Source of the DNA: Hofstenia miamia
Taxonomy: Eukaryota > Xenacoelomorpha > Acoela
DNA length: 53,349 bases
Direction of reading: 5' to 3'
Assembly (NCBI GenBank): GCA_004352715.1
Contig: SCFE01000098.1
Location: 213,222-266,570, forward strand
Shown: in pieces, positions 36,731 through 48,620 of the stretch
Layout of the letters: each line of letters opens with the position of its first letter
Position numbering within the stretch: position 1 is the stretch's first letter
Notes under the pieces: generated by a model
Seen by the model: the letters and a program-made list of their open reading frames with translations, nothing else
Databases searched by the model: none
What the model was told of the DNA's origin: nothing
Program-made: the position numbers and the translations under genes

Positions 36731-39700
36731 CATATATTAAATAAAATATTTTGTTAAAATGTTTCCAAAGAAAATAGCAACAGCAAATATGGATAAATAG
36801 TGAAAACATGTTCACATAAAATTTAGAAATATGATTTAAAATACAAAGTAAGATATTTGTGCAAAATCAAAAAATTTTCGGCACAATGTTGTTGCTTAAA
36901 ATTTATATTAAATAACAATCGTATTTTTCAGGGAAAGAGAATTGATGAAGAATATCTCTATTAACCAAGGTTGCTGAATATTACATGACTTTCACTGATT
37001 TCTTGAATAATTTAAAAATTCAATTAATAATTTTAAAAAGAATTTTCAGAAATATTAATAATAAAATTTCAAATTGCCTCATTTTGATAACTTTTTGAAT
37101 AGTTTTAAATTACAATCTGTATAATTCTTTGTGAATTACATTAATACAATTGAAAATTCCAAACTTACTTTTATATATAAAATTTAAAAAATAACAAAGC
37201 GGTTTAGTGAAGAAAAATTTATTGAGATAAAAACATTGCCTATTAAAATACAGAAAACATTATTAGCAAGATTTGTTAAGAAAATTAAAATAACGTTTGG
37301 GGCGTAAATAACAATTTACATATTTAATCAAATGTTTAGTTAAAATTTAGGTTTATAACTTAAAAAATAATTTAAGTTAAATTTACACATGGCTTCCTGA
37401 AAGTGGTTTGAAAATTGAAGATTAGCATGAAATTAAAATTTAAAAAGAATTAATTAATAAGTTCTGAAAACCTCGATGATAGTCTATAAAACTATCATAA
37501 AAGCATTAGAGAGGTTTAAAATTTTGATAACGACGGAGACATTTAGCTTCTTAAAAATCAATTTAGATAAACAAAATTACATGATTTTGAGTAGGAAGTG
37601 ACACCCACTTCTCTTATCTGCCGCAAAAACAGAGCATTCATTTCATTGGATGATTCGAAGCAAAAATATTCATTTCTTAATGTAATAGTCTCACGTTAAG
37701 TTGTGGATTAGATACATCGTTCTCTTCAAAAGTATTCCAAATGTTATGCGAAGCTTGCCCGTTGAAGACACCCATTTATGTATGTGCAATACTACAATGG
37801 AATATCTTAGAACAAAATTTGGAGTAAACTTAATGATTTGGAGATTTTGGATCATTAACAGTCATTAGATTTGATTAGAAAATTCTTAGAAAATTTTTAA
37901 CTCTTTATGCAGACAAATTCTGAGAACAATAACCTCAGATTCTAATCACTTAAAAAAGATCGTTGAAAAATTTATCAAGACTAATGTTAATCAGATATTT
38001 GAAGCTTGCTTGGTGATACACAAAAGTTGATTTTATATAAGTTGGTGTCGATTGAAGTCAATTACATATGGACCACATGGATATTAAACCTTCTCTTAAT
38101 GCTACATAGAAGAGCTAAATCGAAAATAAATATTAGATAGATTTCAAGCTCGCTTTAGATTTGCACAAAGAAAATTGAATAGTTTCTAAAGGGATATTAA
38201 TTATCACTGTTCTTAATGATTCACAAAGAATTTGTAAAAAAATTTCTAAACACCTTACTTCAAACGCATTTCCATTCTTTCACAAAATTCTTGCAGTTGT
38301 TAAAAATGGCCTAATATTTCGACAAGAAATTTTGGATTATATATTTTCAATTATAAGCCATGGTTTTTTGCAAAAAATATATATTTGCCTAATATTATAA
38401 ATATAACATTAGAAATGTGATTCGAATTGAAATAGCTGTAAAATTTGATAAACCGAGATTTTCGGAAAACTTTTGCAAATACCTTTTGTGTAAGTTGCTG
38501 TTATGGAAATATATCCGATCGGAGCGTCAAACCAAACATAGAAAACTTTATTTCTGTAGCCGTCCAGTGGAACAGGAGTGCCCCATTTCAGATCACGTGT
38601 AATACATCTGGGCTTTATGCCTTCCTTTAACCAAGATCGGGTAATGCTGATAGCACAATCACTCCAAACACCACCAGCTAAAATATATTCCTTAACCCTT
38701 TCAACCCGAAGTTTTTTTTCTGTAATTATTATTATTTTTAGATTCTAGATCGCTAAAACATATAATGTAAAGTTGTTTTATAAAGTTTATGATGATTACT
38801 ATTATATGGGACAAAAGAAGTTAAATGGTACATATATGTACCATCCGGGTTGAAAGGGTTAAAGCAGAAACTTCAAATCTAATTTTTATTAAACCTACTG
38901 CATCACAAAATTACACATGGGAAGTTTTTTAAAAAAACAATTTGAAATTGTATGCATACGTTAAAATCGCCTTATATGTTCTCTATTAAAAATTAAATAC
39001 ATTCCCTTCAGCTGAAATCCTTTATAAACGGATATTTTGTAATGTTATTAAGTCAAATATATATATAAACTTTACTAGCAATAATCAGATCTTACACTTT
39101 TTCAATAAGTGTTAGAATTTATTAATGATCTCAAAATGTAATACACAAATTAAGTTTGTCCAAAAATTAAATGCAAATGCAAAATCCAAAGTAATTAGAC
39201 TACAAATTTTGGTGAAAATTTTTCAAATCGAAAAATGGCATAAATATATCACTATAGTGTTACATATATAAACAAGTGCACAAATGGCCACCCATTTTTT
39301 TCAATGCTAGACTATGTATGCGTCAAAACTGGCTGGACATATAAAATATACAGTCAATATCAAAAGTGTGGAACTACCCTTTTTCAAAAAATCACCATAA
39401 ATATACATATGCAAAAATTATCAAAGAAATCGAATTCAGCGTTAAAATTTTAGTGTAATCACAAATTTTTGTATGACTAATTCAAAGTTTCAGAGAAGCC
39501 GCATCACATTGATAAAAGTTTCTCTGAAAATTTGCAGCTCAGTCATACAAAAATCTGTGATTACATTAAACTTTTTACCCTGAATTTCACGTTATTGATG
39601 AATTTTTATTCCCTTTATATTCATCGAAATGACTCTCAGAGTGGCCATATTATAGGGACGTATGTTGCAAACTATAATTCTAATAAAAAGTTAAAATTTG

Positions 39701-42700
39701 AATTCACAGTGCAAAAATTGAGCCTATTGGCACAATTAAAAGTTCTGTCATTATTCTTTGCAAAATATTTTGTGAAAAGGATGTCTCCGAAATTTTGTCA
39801 TGGTCTGTGCATGCAGATTTAAAGTCACTACATGGCTAAGCTTAAATAATTTTTATGAATGTATTTGAAACTCATACATAGGAAACAAGACACCGATGCG
39901 GAATGAAAATTTTATTGGAAAAACAATACTTTTGTTTACCATTCATAAATTCCGATAAGTATTACAAAAAATTCCAAAGTTCAAGCAATGGACAAACCAT
40001 TGTTACATAAGTAACGTGCCATTAATAAAATAAATTGATTTTCCTGGCCCGCCTAACGTTCAATCGCGACCCAACCTATCTAACAATGAGTCGCAATCCG
40101 ATTCGATCAAAGAAAATTTACTAGTACTTGTTCGGTTCTCTCCGAATTAGAGAGAAATTGCTTTAATGTTTGAAATTTTCGTTGTACTTCCAAAGCAGTA
40201 TAGTTCGATACTGTTTAAAATAATTCATAGTAATGACGAACAATGTTTGCGCTGCGGATGGTGATCAGTAATCAATACTTAGCAAAGTTCCAGTTAAGTA
40301 ATACTGAATTAAGAAAGAAATAATTTTGAAGATGTCGTATGGTAAATATCAATAACCCATTTATGAGTAGAAGAAACATACCATTTAGTTTCTTTTCAAA
40401 CCAGTCCTCAAGCTTCTCTTGAAATTCAGGAAGATTAAGAAAAAGATGCTTAGACGATTCTTGAACTGGTTGACTGCCACATATCTTGCATTTCGGTTGA
40501 AGAAGTTCAACTGTGTTGAGCAACTTTTGGCATGAATCGCATTGATCACCTCGAGCATCATTATAATTACAATGAGGGCATGTTCCTAAATATAAATAAA
40601 GATCAGGAATCACGCATTTATAAAGTCTTAATCGCTTTTGAACCCTCGGGTCATATGCACATGACTAATTAGATAGCTTGACCCATACTGGATCATTTTC
40701 AGGCTTATTAGAACCTTTTGGAAAAAGATTATTCTCAATGTCAAACTAAAAGCTACATCTAATTACATTATTGGCGCCTAGGTACATGCATTATTATTTG
40801 TGTTGCATTTAGGGCCCTGTGAGTATTCGAAATTTCGAGTCGGGTCGAGTCAACTCGAGTTTTGTTGAATTGATATTGAATTTATATTAAAACTTCATTA
40901 ACAAAAGTCGCGATTTCAATTTGGAAAAGCTTTACACTTTATTGAAGTGATATTTAATTGATTGCTTAATACTATATCTATATGCAATAACTATAATTAT
41001 ACGTTTTTAACCAAATACAAATGCTAGAATTTATTTTTTCGTCGTTCGAGAACAGTTTATTTTTTAATGGATATGTTATAACATTTTTAGGCCTATGTGA
41101 GTATACAAAACTGGAGATTCGAAATCCGATTCAGCTCCACTTGACCCGAATTAACCCGACTCGAAGCAAAAATATCCCGACCCAGAGTGGTCTAGTTGCA
41201 CTGTAAATTTTTGAAAAAAACCTAGGAATTGCTAGAGGGAAGCATACTCTTCCACAACCAAATCAAGCAAAGAATTCATTATACAACCCGAATTCTTAAC
41301 TGCAGGTCTATTTTATATTTTTCCGCTCAGTCCGGTTCAGATCACCTCGCTCGGATGGCAACTTTGCTGACAAACAAGTCACTAGTTTAGAAAAGTTGTT
41401 CAGATAAAGAGTACCATAGACAATAACTTTACTAACGCAAAAACGTATGTGAAATTGTTGTCGATTATATATCCATATTCAAATTTACAATGTGTACAGA
41501 TTGAGTTAGTTTAGTATTATAGTTGAGCATGTAAAAATACTTGCTGAATAAGAAAAACCTTTATACAATAACAAATGCTAAAGGAACGTTTAATGCTCAA
41601 AGTTTTATGAATGAAGTTTCATCCAAGATAAAGAGTTTATCGTGACGATTTTAACGAAGATGTTGTTGGATCAAGTCCTTTATTACCTGGTGTTTGAATA
41701 ATGCACTGAATATTGAAAACACTGTAACACAACACCTCAACAGAATTTTAAGAATTCTAAGAAACAATTTAACATTTGGACAGGCATCACAAACCTATGA
41801 CGAAACGGTCAGCTAAAAACCGATTGCACTTTTTGCACTTTAATTGCACAACTTCATCTTCGAAAAGATGGCCGTTTTGGCGAACCTGGTGGAATATTTC
41901 TTGAGATATTTCCGTCTGTTCTTTGGTTGTTGTCCGTCCAAACTTATCGAAATCGATATTGAACCAATTGTAAATGCTAAAATACACAATGAAAGTAATC
42001 AATTTACACTTTAACCATTTGCTGGAAATTAATTGAAATTAAATTCAATGCGAGAACATTACATAATATTGAATGAGATTAGCGACTTGAAAGCGGCAAT
42101 TAAAATTTCAATAAAACAAATGAAATTCCAAACTAACACCTACATACATATAAAGTGGTAGATAAAGCTATTGACCGTGCGATTTTAGCCTCAGGAAATA
42201 ATCCAATTTAACAATAGAATACATGATATCATAACGACGTCCTCACCAATTCAGGACGCTTCATTTTAAGATAATAATATTTCTAAAGCCTGATTAGATT
42301 GTAATATAATTGCAATTTCAAAATTATTAAATTTGCTCTTTCTATAGATGAACCATTTATGAATTCAAAAATCTGAATTTTTGCAAGAAAATTGGGGGGT
42401 TTGAAAATAAAACCAAGCCAGAAGTTGTACAATTTTTAACTGGGATTTCGATAAACAGTGAAACCAATAAATGTACGAACTTTTTATGAAGTTTATTGTA
42501 TTTTGCGCAAATCTCACTGGGACTGACATTTTCCTCCAAGGCCTTGGTTTCGGTTGCAGTGCCATACTCATCAGTACCGCAAATATAGATAGAGTTGTGA
42601 CCACGTAATCGACAGTAGCGTGAAAAAACATCACCACTTAAAACACATCCAATGATATTACCTAGAATAGAACAATTAACATGAAGATATAATTGAAATG

Positions 42701-44196
42701 AACGAGGAGAGTGAAATCAATTATGATAATTATAGTAGTAATATAAATCCTTCCAGGGACAGGCATATCTTACTCAAAAGTCCAAAATAATAATATTTTA
42801 AAATTTCGAGTTTTGAGTAAGAGAAGATCGGTAAATGAAATACTATTCACGGAAAATATTGGTTTTATTATAAAAAATCATTGAGGCGTTCAGCAAAGGC
42901 CAGCTGTTAAAAAGTATGCTAATATGAAAAGACAAGGTTATAGAAGAGAGCTTCGCATGCAAAAACTGATTTCACAAATGCAACGATGATGCATTTTCTT
43001 TAACTGAATTTATTGCGTGTAATCAATGGAGACCTGCATGCATGTCAGTTTTTTGTAAGATAACGACAAGTACAGTGTATGCATAAAAATGAAATCTTTT
43101 CAAGATAACACTCCCATGAAGTCAGTACCAGCTGGATTTTGTTAATAAGAAATGATATCATTTCCCGAAGACGAAATTAAAATAATGCAGTAAATGGTTT
43201 TTTATTAGGTGTTTAGATACTAATCTCGTTGTTTCAAAGCATTCTTTTCTAAATTTTGACGGTAACAAAGATATGAACCCATAGTAGTAAATTGAGACAC
43301 TATCTGGATAATATATTGAAACAGTTAATTTCATTATTGAGTGCATGAATATATACATAAACTTAAATTATATAATTTTAAATATGGTTATATCATTTCA
43401 CATAATTAAATGTGGGAAATCTGATGATGAGGTAAAAGTAGAAATTCATGTAATAGCTTGAATAATTAATACCTAAATGTGGAACATTGTTAACATATGG
43501 AAGTGAAGTGGTGATCAGGATGTTCTTCTTTCCTTTTTCCACTTTGATTGGATGTGTTCTGACTGGCAAAGGCGAACATGATGAATTACAAAAGTCAGCC
43601 ACGGTAGGCAATGAATTGAATTGTGCAACATCTGCTTCCTGAGTAATGGAATTCGTTGGAGAAGGCAAAACCAATTCATGACAGGTGTAGAGTTTCGCTA
43701 TGGAAGAAACTGATTTTACCCATTTGAGTGATTCTTGATAATTAATATCCGAAATGAATGTAGACATAAAATTGGCAAGTTTGCTATAATTTTTAAGCGG
43801 ATCGGATGAGACCACACGTGATAATGATGCACCAAACACTGTCCGTACAAGTTGTGACCAATCTCCATAATCGGTTGTGACCAAGTTTTCAATTTCTGAC
43901 CATAGTTGATCGGATATTGTACTTTCACTCGTTAGTGTACTCAAATAGGTGTGTTCCCAAAGTAAAGAACTGCGAACGGTTTCTTCATTTCTCAGATTTT
44001 TATTCAATGTGTACAAATATATACAGATGGCGTTGACTGAGAAAAGCCTCTCTTTACCAGAGTTTAAAGTAACATTGGAATTAGTTGGAAAACTGGAATT
44101 AGAAAAATCTATTGTTAAATTTACTCCGAAAACTTTCCCACACAAATAGATTTTAAATGCTTCCGGATTGCCTTCACGGCAGTGTACTAGCACCAT
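32707..44196 (-). CDS. MARS1: Cytosolic methionyl-tRNA synthetase, complete six-exon gene
   Basis: The enzyme charges tRNA-Met with methionine in the cytosol. Coding exons in order are 44196-43473, 42661-42481, 41976-41795, 40585-40382, 38677-38483 and 33812-32707. They sum to 2592 nt, which is 863 codons plus stop, and every junction is GT-AG and in frame. Domains seen: a divergent GST-like N-region (about 1-220); the class I core with the HIGH-type motif PHLGN (239-243) and [16 protein letters not shown]; four CxxC pairs at 349/352, 365/368, 378/381 and 395/398; the core block [19 protein letters not shown] at 554-558 (KMSKS loop); an alpha-helical anticodon-binding region; and a WHEP helix-turn-helix (about 798-839) followed by a Lys-rich tail. 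Length is close to human MARS1 (900 aa). No key residue is missing, so the gene looks functional. The ATG was chosen because it starts the GST-like fold and follows an acceptor-like TTTTAG by 2 nt. Confidence 0.97.
34199..34226. repeat. (AT)n microsatellite ending in a single N
   Basis: Alternating AT followed by one N at 34226 and then CCCC, an unresolved base or small assembly join. Confidence 0.9.
34272..34345. mobile_element. 74-bp perfect hairpin element with TA ends
   Basis: The 28-bp arm 34272-34299 (TACCGTATTTACCCGTG...) is the exact reverse complement of 34318-34345, around an 18-bp loop. The TA at each outer end could be a target duplication, as in Tc1/mariner/pogo-type MITEs. Perfect arm identity suggests recent activity or gene conversion. 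Confidence 0.85.
35228..35315. mobile_element. hAT-like element end in MARS1 intron
   Basis: GAGCCCCCCCTCGC and then TACACCACTG, the reverse complement of a CAGTGGTGTA terminus. Same type as the end at 53055. No partner end or duplication found. Confidence 0.4.
36664..36727. repeat. (TA)n microsatellite
   Basis: Mostly alternating TA with a few interruptions, in the MARS1 last intron. Confidence 0.9.
38483..38677 (-). CDS. MARS1: MARS1 exon 5: core segment with [10 protein letters not shown]
   Basis: Acceptor ATATTTTAG ends at 38678, and a piggyBac-like MITE begins only 18 bp upstream of the exon. Encodes residues 432-495 with [24 protein letters not shown] and [15 protein letters not shown], all typical of MetRS. 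Donor GTATTT; Asp496 is split with the last exon. Confidence 0.96.
38696..38858. mobile_element. piggyBac-like MITE, 163 bp, TTAA target duplication
   Basis: Starts CCCTTTCAACCCG and ends with its exact inverse CGGGTTGAAAGGG (13-bp inverted repeats), with TTAA at 38692-38695 and 38859-38862. TTAA duplication plus CCCTTT ends define the piggyBac superfamily. Just inside the right end is a 16-bp palindrome, GGTACATATATGTACC (38827-38842). It lies in MARS1 intron 4, its TSD 12 bp from the acceptor AG of exon 5. Confidence 0.9.
39431..39588. repeat. Inverted repeat (fold-back) in MARS1 intron 4
   Basis: The arms 39431-39478 and 39541-39588 are imperfectly inverted. The best paired block is AGTGTAATCACAAATTTTTG against CAAAAATCTGTGATTACATT. 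An inner TTCAGAGAA/TTCTCTGAA pair extends the hairpin. Confidence 0.7.
40382..40585 (-). CDS. MARS1: MARS1 exon 4: zinc-binding insert
   Basis: Acceptor ATTTAG ends at 40586. Encodes residues 364-430 with [13 protein letters not shown] and CKIC, giving three CxxC pairs in addition to the one in exon 3. Donor GTATGT; Ala431 is split with exon 5. Confidence 0.96.
40586..41794 (-). other. MARS1 intron 3 (1.2 kb)
   Basis: GT-AG intron splitting Gly363. It contains the inverted-arm repeat at 40815-41205. Confidence 0.9.
40815..41205. repeat. Repeat with inverted TTCGAGTCGGGT arms in MARS1 intron 3
   Basis: TTCGAGTCGGGT at 40834-40845 is exactly inverted at 41154-41165. A direct similarity, GTGAGTATTCGAAA against GTGAGTATACAAAA, sits next to each arm. 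Likely a transposon remnant; superfamily not clear. Confidence 0.45.
41795..41976 (-). CDS. MARS1: MARS1 exon 3: FGRTTT block and first zinc-knuckle Cys pair
   Basis: Acceptor ATTTTAG ends at 41977. Encodes residues 303-362, including [15 protein letters not shown], a strongly conserved MetRS block, and CKKC (349-352), the first half of the zinc-binding insert. Donor GTTTGT; Gly363 is split with exon 4. Confidence 0.96.
41977..42480 (-). other. MARS1 intron 2 (504 bp)
   Basis: GT-AG intron splitting Asn302. No distinct feature seen. Confidence 0.9.
42481..42661 (-). CDS. MARS1: MARS1 exon 2: HIGH-motif side of the Rossmann core
   Basis: Acceptor TTCTAG ends at 42662. The exon completes Gly242, giving PHLGN, and carries [16 protein letters not shown], a hallmark of MetRS. 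It ends in phase 2 at donor GTTCGT, a weaker donor that is supported by exact frame continuity into exon 3 (split codon AA+C, Asn302). Confidence 0.95.
42662..43472 (-). other. MARS1 intron 1 (811 bp)
   Basis: GT-AG intron splitting Gly242 of the HIGH-type motif. No distinct feature seen. Confidence 0.9.
43473..44196 (-). CDS. MARS1: MARS1 exon 1: GST-like domain and start of catalytic core
   Basis: Encodes residues 1-241 plus the first base of codon 242. The first 200 or so residues are poorly conserved and GST-like, the part that in animals mediates contacts in the multisynthetase complex. The exon closes with [17 protein letters not shown], the start of the class I core, and a donor GTATTA. 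It is long and uninterrupted, whereas vertebrate MARS1 has several introns here. ATG at 44196-44194. Confidence 0.95.
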
Positions 44197-44209
44197 TTCT
44201 AAAACAAAT
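44197..44209 (-). promoter_or_regulatory. Acceptor-like site TTTGTTTTAG just before the MARS1 ATG
   Basis: On the minus strand the sequence reads TTTGTTTTAG, AA, then ATGG. It matches the TTTTAG form of the internal MARS1 acceptors. Either a 5' UTR intron ends here or it is a spliced-leader trans-splice site. No upstream exon was recognised. Confidence 0.55.
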
Positions 44210-47200
44210 ACTAGATAAAATCAATAATCACTATTTCTTCAAAAGCAATAATATGTAAAGCTCTAAAAAAGCATTTGAACTTCTTCAGACATCGTTTAAC
44301 CGTGAAACGTATTTACTTGTAACTGGAATTTATAAAAATTATTTAAATAAATGATCTTGAATCAACTCTATTTTATCAACACTGTTGGTAACTCAAAATT
44401 ACATAACTCTAGACAGTAATATTAGCCACTTCTTTCAAGTACTTTCACAAGTTTCTAGTTTAACCTCATTAAAAACTGCAATGTCATTAGTTACATAGAT
44501 AAATGCCAAAATTATGTTTAAAATGCGTTTGTGACTTTGTAATAATCTATAGCTCCCGAAATTCTCCGAAATCAAGAATTAAACTCTTACAGGCTCTCAT
44601 CTTAATATGTAGAAAGGGATTCCCATTGTTGATGAAAGAACATTGCTAAAAGTTATCAATCTAACAGATTTTCAAATACATTTTTGTCAAATATATTCTA
44701 ACTTTACGCAAATAGGCAATGAGTGTGAAAAAATAACGTTAAAGGGGCAATAAACTTTAAAGAAAGCATGATTTTCTGATGTAGCCATCTCAATGATTAT
44801 AAAGTTGAGCGATAAATTTTCAAAGCCAGAACGTAGATCCTTAAAAAGCATTGTCAATGAATTTTGAATTCTTATAAATATATTATTTGGTAAACGCAGA
44901 AAAGCAAAATTGGAAATTTGAATGAGGAGGGGGGGTCTACCTTTCATACGATACTGACATTCTATTGGTATCATATGTAAGAAAATTGAAAAAATCTCAT
45001 GAATAAATAACAGTTATAATATAACATTTAAAGTATTTTAATTATAAATACGAGTTAAAACTGATTCCTTCGAAAGAAATTACTAATGAGTAGATATTAT
45101 TGATTAGAAATAATTAACAACATCAAAGGGAACACGATAAAGTTTCTAATGATACAGAAATTCTTCTAATTAGCTGTTAAAAGTGTAACTAAAGACAAAC
45201 AAAATTTTGAAAAACTAATAGCTACAATTTAAATTTAAAATTCAAACTAGTTTATTCTAAATTTGTATACATGTATATTTGTATATATACGTATGTGTAC
45301 CCAATTGCATAAAGTGTATCATATGTATCATGGATAATTATACAAGCAAATATAGGGTAGAGACACAAAATAAGAATTTCCTGTCGTACAATAATCGTTA
45401 TCAATGCTATAAATTTTTTTTGTAAAGTTTAACTTTTCCTCTGCAATAATGAGCATTTTTGCCTGCTGGGGACGACAATGAAATCTAAAGCCCATCGCAC
45501 ACTGACTGTGAGAAAATCTTAGCCTACGTCTTAACAGCAATGAACGACGGTATTTGTTAAGTTAAAGTGAACGTTTTTGATAAGCCAAGGTTTTTAGAAA
45601 TCTTGAGGAAAATTTAGTGTATAATGTATATAATCTTTTAGATAATGTCTGAGTTGAAAAGTCTGTGTTTCTCTTCACAGAATAGTTTGATAAATCAAAA
45701 ATTATAATTTTTTGTTTTTTAGATGTTCCCAATCACTGCACCACTTAAACGTGTATTTATATGTACAAACACTTTTAAACTTTATATATAATTAATAGTA
45801 TAACTTTTTGTGAAATATATATAGTAAACAAAAACATTTAACTTGTCACTTGACAATTGTTTTCTCAAATGCCCCAAAACCTGTAATAATAAAATATATA
45901 TTTTTATCTATCGATTGTTTTATATAACATATTTCCTTAAATGCATTTATTTTATAATTTTAAGCAAATAATATTTTTACTGTAATTTGAAAATTGTTGC
46001 TTTTTCAACCGTTTACAACTTCTACAACGTTTCATTTGTTGTGTAATTATATTCCATTTTTTCAGAAAGTCTGTATAAAATATTGAAAATGTATTTAAAA
46101 TATTTTTATGACTTCGTTCAAAAGCATTTCCGAAGAAATTCAAACTGGTAGGTAATCGTGAAGTATATTTTTTGGTTGTAGATAGAAGTAAATATTAGTT
46201 GCTACAAAACAAATAGAGGATTTTAAGAAATTATAATTGGTTGAAAAAATATGAAATAATTTAAGAACACAACCAATCTTTGTTGAAGTGGTCATAGAGC
46301 CTTTTTATTAAAATGCTTATAAGAAACCCACAAAATATACAGCGATTTCCTCTATAGGTTTTATACTGGAATAGCTGTTTCATTATATAATGCAAAAACT
46401 AAATGGTTTGCTGAAATTTTTGACGTTGTTCTGGTCAATTTGCATTTTTGGAATTTGCATATATTATAAAATAGTCTATTTTTCAAATTGATTGTGAAGT
46501 TCACATGAAAATTAATTCGGAGTTTGTCTTTCCTATCACCTCATCTTAAGGGCAGTATACGACGCTGTAGAGGGCGTCTACACATTCACTATATCAGTAA
46601 ATAGGACCCCCATTCAAATAAGAATTATTCATTAAAATGGAAATTCTTGAGTATCTAATTGTGCATTTATTATTTATTTTAAGTTGGCTTCTGCCCTAAA
46701 GATGAGTCCGCACGTTATGGTATTAGGAATATTTTTATACAATACGACATTTTATAGATTTTGAGCACACGGACCTTAAGAGCATACTGCCATAATACGG
46801 TTCTTTAGGGATATTGCAGTCTTGGATAGTTCTGTTTAAACATCAAATTTCATAAAGATAGCCTGACTTTACGCCTAGTAGTACCATTTCCATTAACATT
46901 ATGGTATATTAACTAAAATACATTAAGTAAACATTACGTAAATATTGCAAAATTCAACTAAACCAAATTAATATAAATTCAAGTAAACAATAGCCTTCTA
47001 AAAATTCGTTAGCTGAGTTTGTTTCTGTATGACTATAAAATTATTTATACGTATGACATGACTCAATTATAGTCTGCTCCACAAGTTGCAGTTGTTGCAA
47101 AATTCGGCTGCTCGCTTCACTATTAATATGGGTCGAAGAGAACATATTACTCACATTTTACAGGCTCTGTATTTTCTACGAAATTTCCCTTACAGTATGG

Positions 47201-48461
47201 AAAGGTTTTGCCTTCAGCCTTAAAAGTGCTCAACAAATAAACAATGCCTTTAATCTAATTATGAATTCATAGATTAGGGAGAAAGTTTAAGGTAAGCCAG
47301 ACCAAATACAATTACATAACAAGAGAAATTTTAACAACATATATCAAAAAATTCACATTTTCTATATAAAATGTGATTTCGAGAAAGTTTATTTATTTAC
47401 TGGAAAACTAATATCAAAATGTATTTGGCAGTAGAGACTATGATAATGAACTGTATAAACTTAGCACGAAATTGCCTGAGAGTATATTTCAGAATTATAA
47501 TCGAATAGATATGGTTTAAGAAATATGACAAACAACCAGACATAAGGAAAATGCTTTGGAGAATTGAGGTCTTCTCTGCAATCATACATTTTGTTAGTCA
47601 GTCGAAACGGACAGGGTGGCACATCTTACTAATAGAGTGGAACGGACATCTGCAGGAACTTTTTGCTGAATTTCAACCTTTAGCATATTTGCTTAAAAAA
47701 GGAATGGTTATTCATCCCTCATTAAACTTAAGTTGACATCTAAACTATTTCACATGAATATTGAATCCAGCATTATGAAAAGGAGGACGTCGAATTGTTA
47801 AATTGTCATTAATTAAAATTACAGATGGGATTAACTGTACATTTGTATAAATGACTGTTGAAAATTTAAACTAAATTAATGTTTTTTTAGCAAATAAGGA
47901 GATAAGTACATTTAAACAAGAAACCGACAAAAAGTGTCATGAAAGTCAACAACAAAGAGGAAGTCTATCACCTTGACAACTAACAACTCGCTCAAATAAA
48001 ATGAAGTCTCAAAACATTAATAGTACTAGGTCATCCAATTGCTTGCTAACCAACAAAGTATACAGAAAAGGCATTTTAAAGAAAATATAGAAGCCATTGA
48101 AACATACTGGCAGATACTGAAGCCCTTGCATGTTAAATTATCCAAGCATATATTTTTGCCTAGCCGTACGCAATTTTGGTCTTAATGTTTGACATATTGG
48201 TGGTTTACTCAAATCTTAGAAAAAACGGGAATATTTTTTGGTCAAAATACTCAAATTTAAATCAATTAATGTTGCTTTGAACAAGAAACTCTGAGGCTGC
48301 AGTAGAAAAACACGACAATTCTGATGGCTTAAAGATTTGTTTAGCAGTTATGATAATGCAATGCTTAATTAAAAGTACAGAGTTAAAGTATATTTAAACA
48401 ACCTAACAATTAAAAATGAAATAATTGATTGTTATAGCCTAACTACAGTTTTTTTTCCTAG
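44210..48461. other. Region upstream of MARS1 with no recognisable gene
   Basis: AT-rich, with no clear promoter element. A loose inverted pair, CCTAAAGA...ATTATGG-like, at 46694 and 46790-46812 could be an old MITE. The ORFs here are chance-like. Confidence 0.45.
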
Positions 48462-48620
48462 AATCACCGTGTCGTAAAAACAGAATGCAGTTATTTTGCT
48501 GAGAGTGTACTCAAATCACGCCAACTGTTTGTTATTTGTACGAAAATAACGTTTGATAGCATCGCTGTGGACAATGATAGCGTGAATTTTACCAACCCCA
48601 TTGATTTTGAAACACCCCAT
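48462..48620 (+). CDS. Orphan exon-like ORF with good splice signals, unrecognised
   Basis: A strong acceptor (TTTTTTTTCCTAG) is followed by 53 open codons in one frame only (NHRVVKTECSYFAESVLK to DSVNFTNPIDFETPH), then donor GTAAGA, with phase 0 at both sides. The other two frames have early stops. No family is recognised and no partner exon could be linked, so it is an exon candidate only. Confidence 0.3.

Larger units (their letters stand above)
33813..38482 (-). other. MARS1 last intron (4.7 kb), transposon-rich
   Basis: GT-AG intron splitting Asp496. It contains a perfect hairpin MITE at 34272, (AT)n at 34199 and 36664, and a hAT-like end at 35315. No exon-like sequence was seen. Confidence 0.9.
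38678..40381 (-). other. MARS1 intron 4 (1.7 kb)
   Basis: GT-AG intron containing the piggyBac-like MITE and the 39431-39588 fold-back. A slightly GC-richer piece at about 40040-40160 is unassigned. Confidence 0.9.

Noticed and set aside
42357-42637. 90- and 60-codon minus-strand ORFs
   Set aside because: The 90-codon frame is a shadow of MARS1 exon 2; the shorter frame follows exon 2 correctly at first but then reads through its donor into the intron.
46694-46720. CTAAAGATGAGTCCG resembles part of a hammerhead ribozyme core
   Set aside because: The CUGAUGAG core is not intact and no GAAA-containing partner strand follows in the right place.
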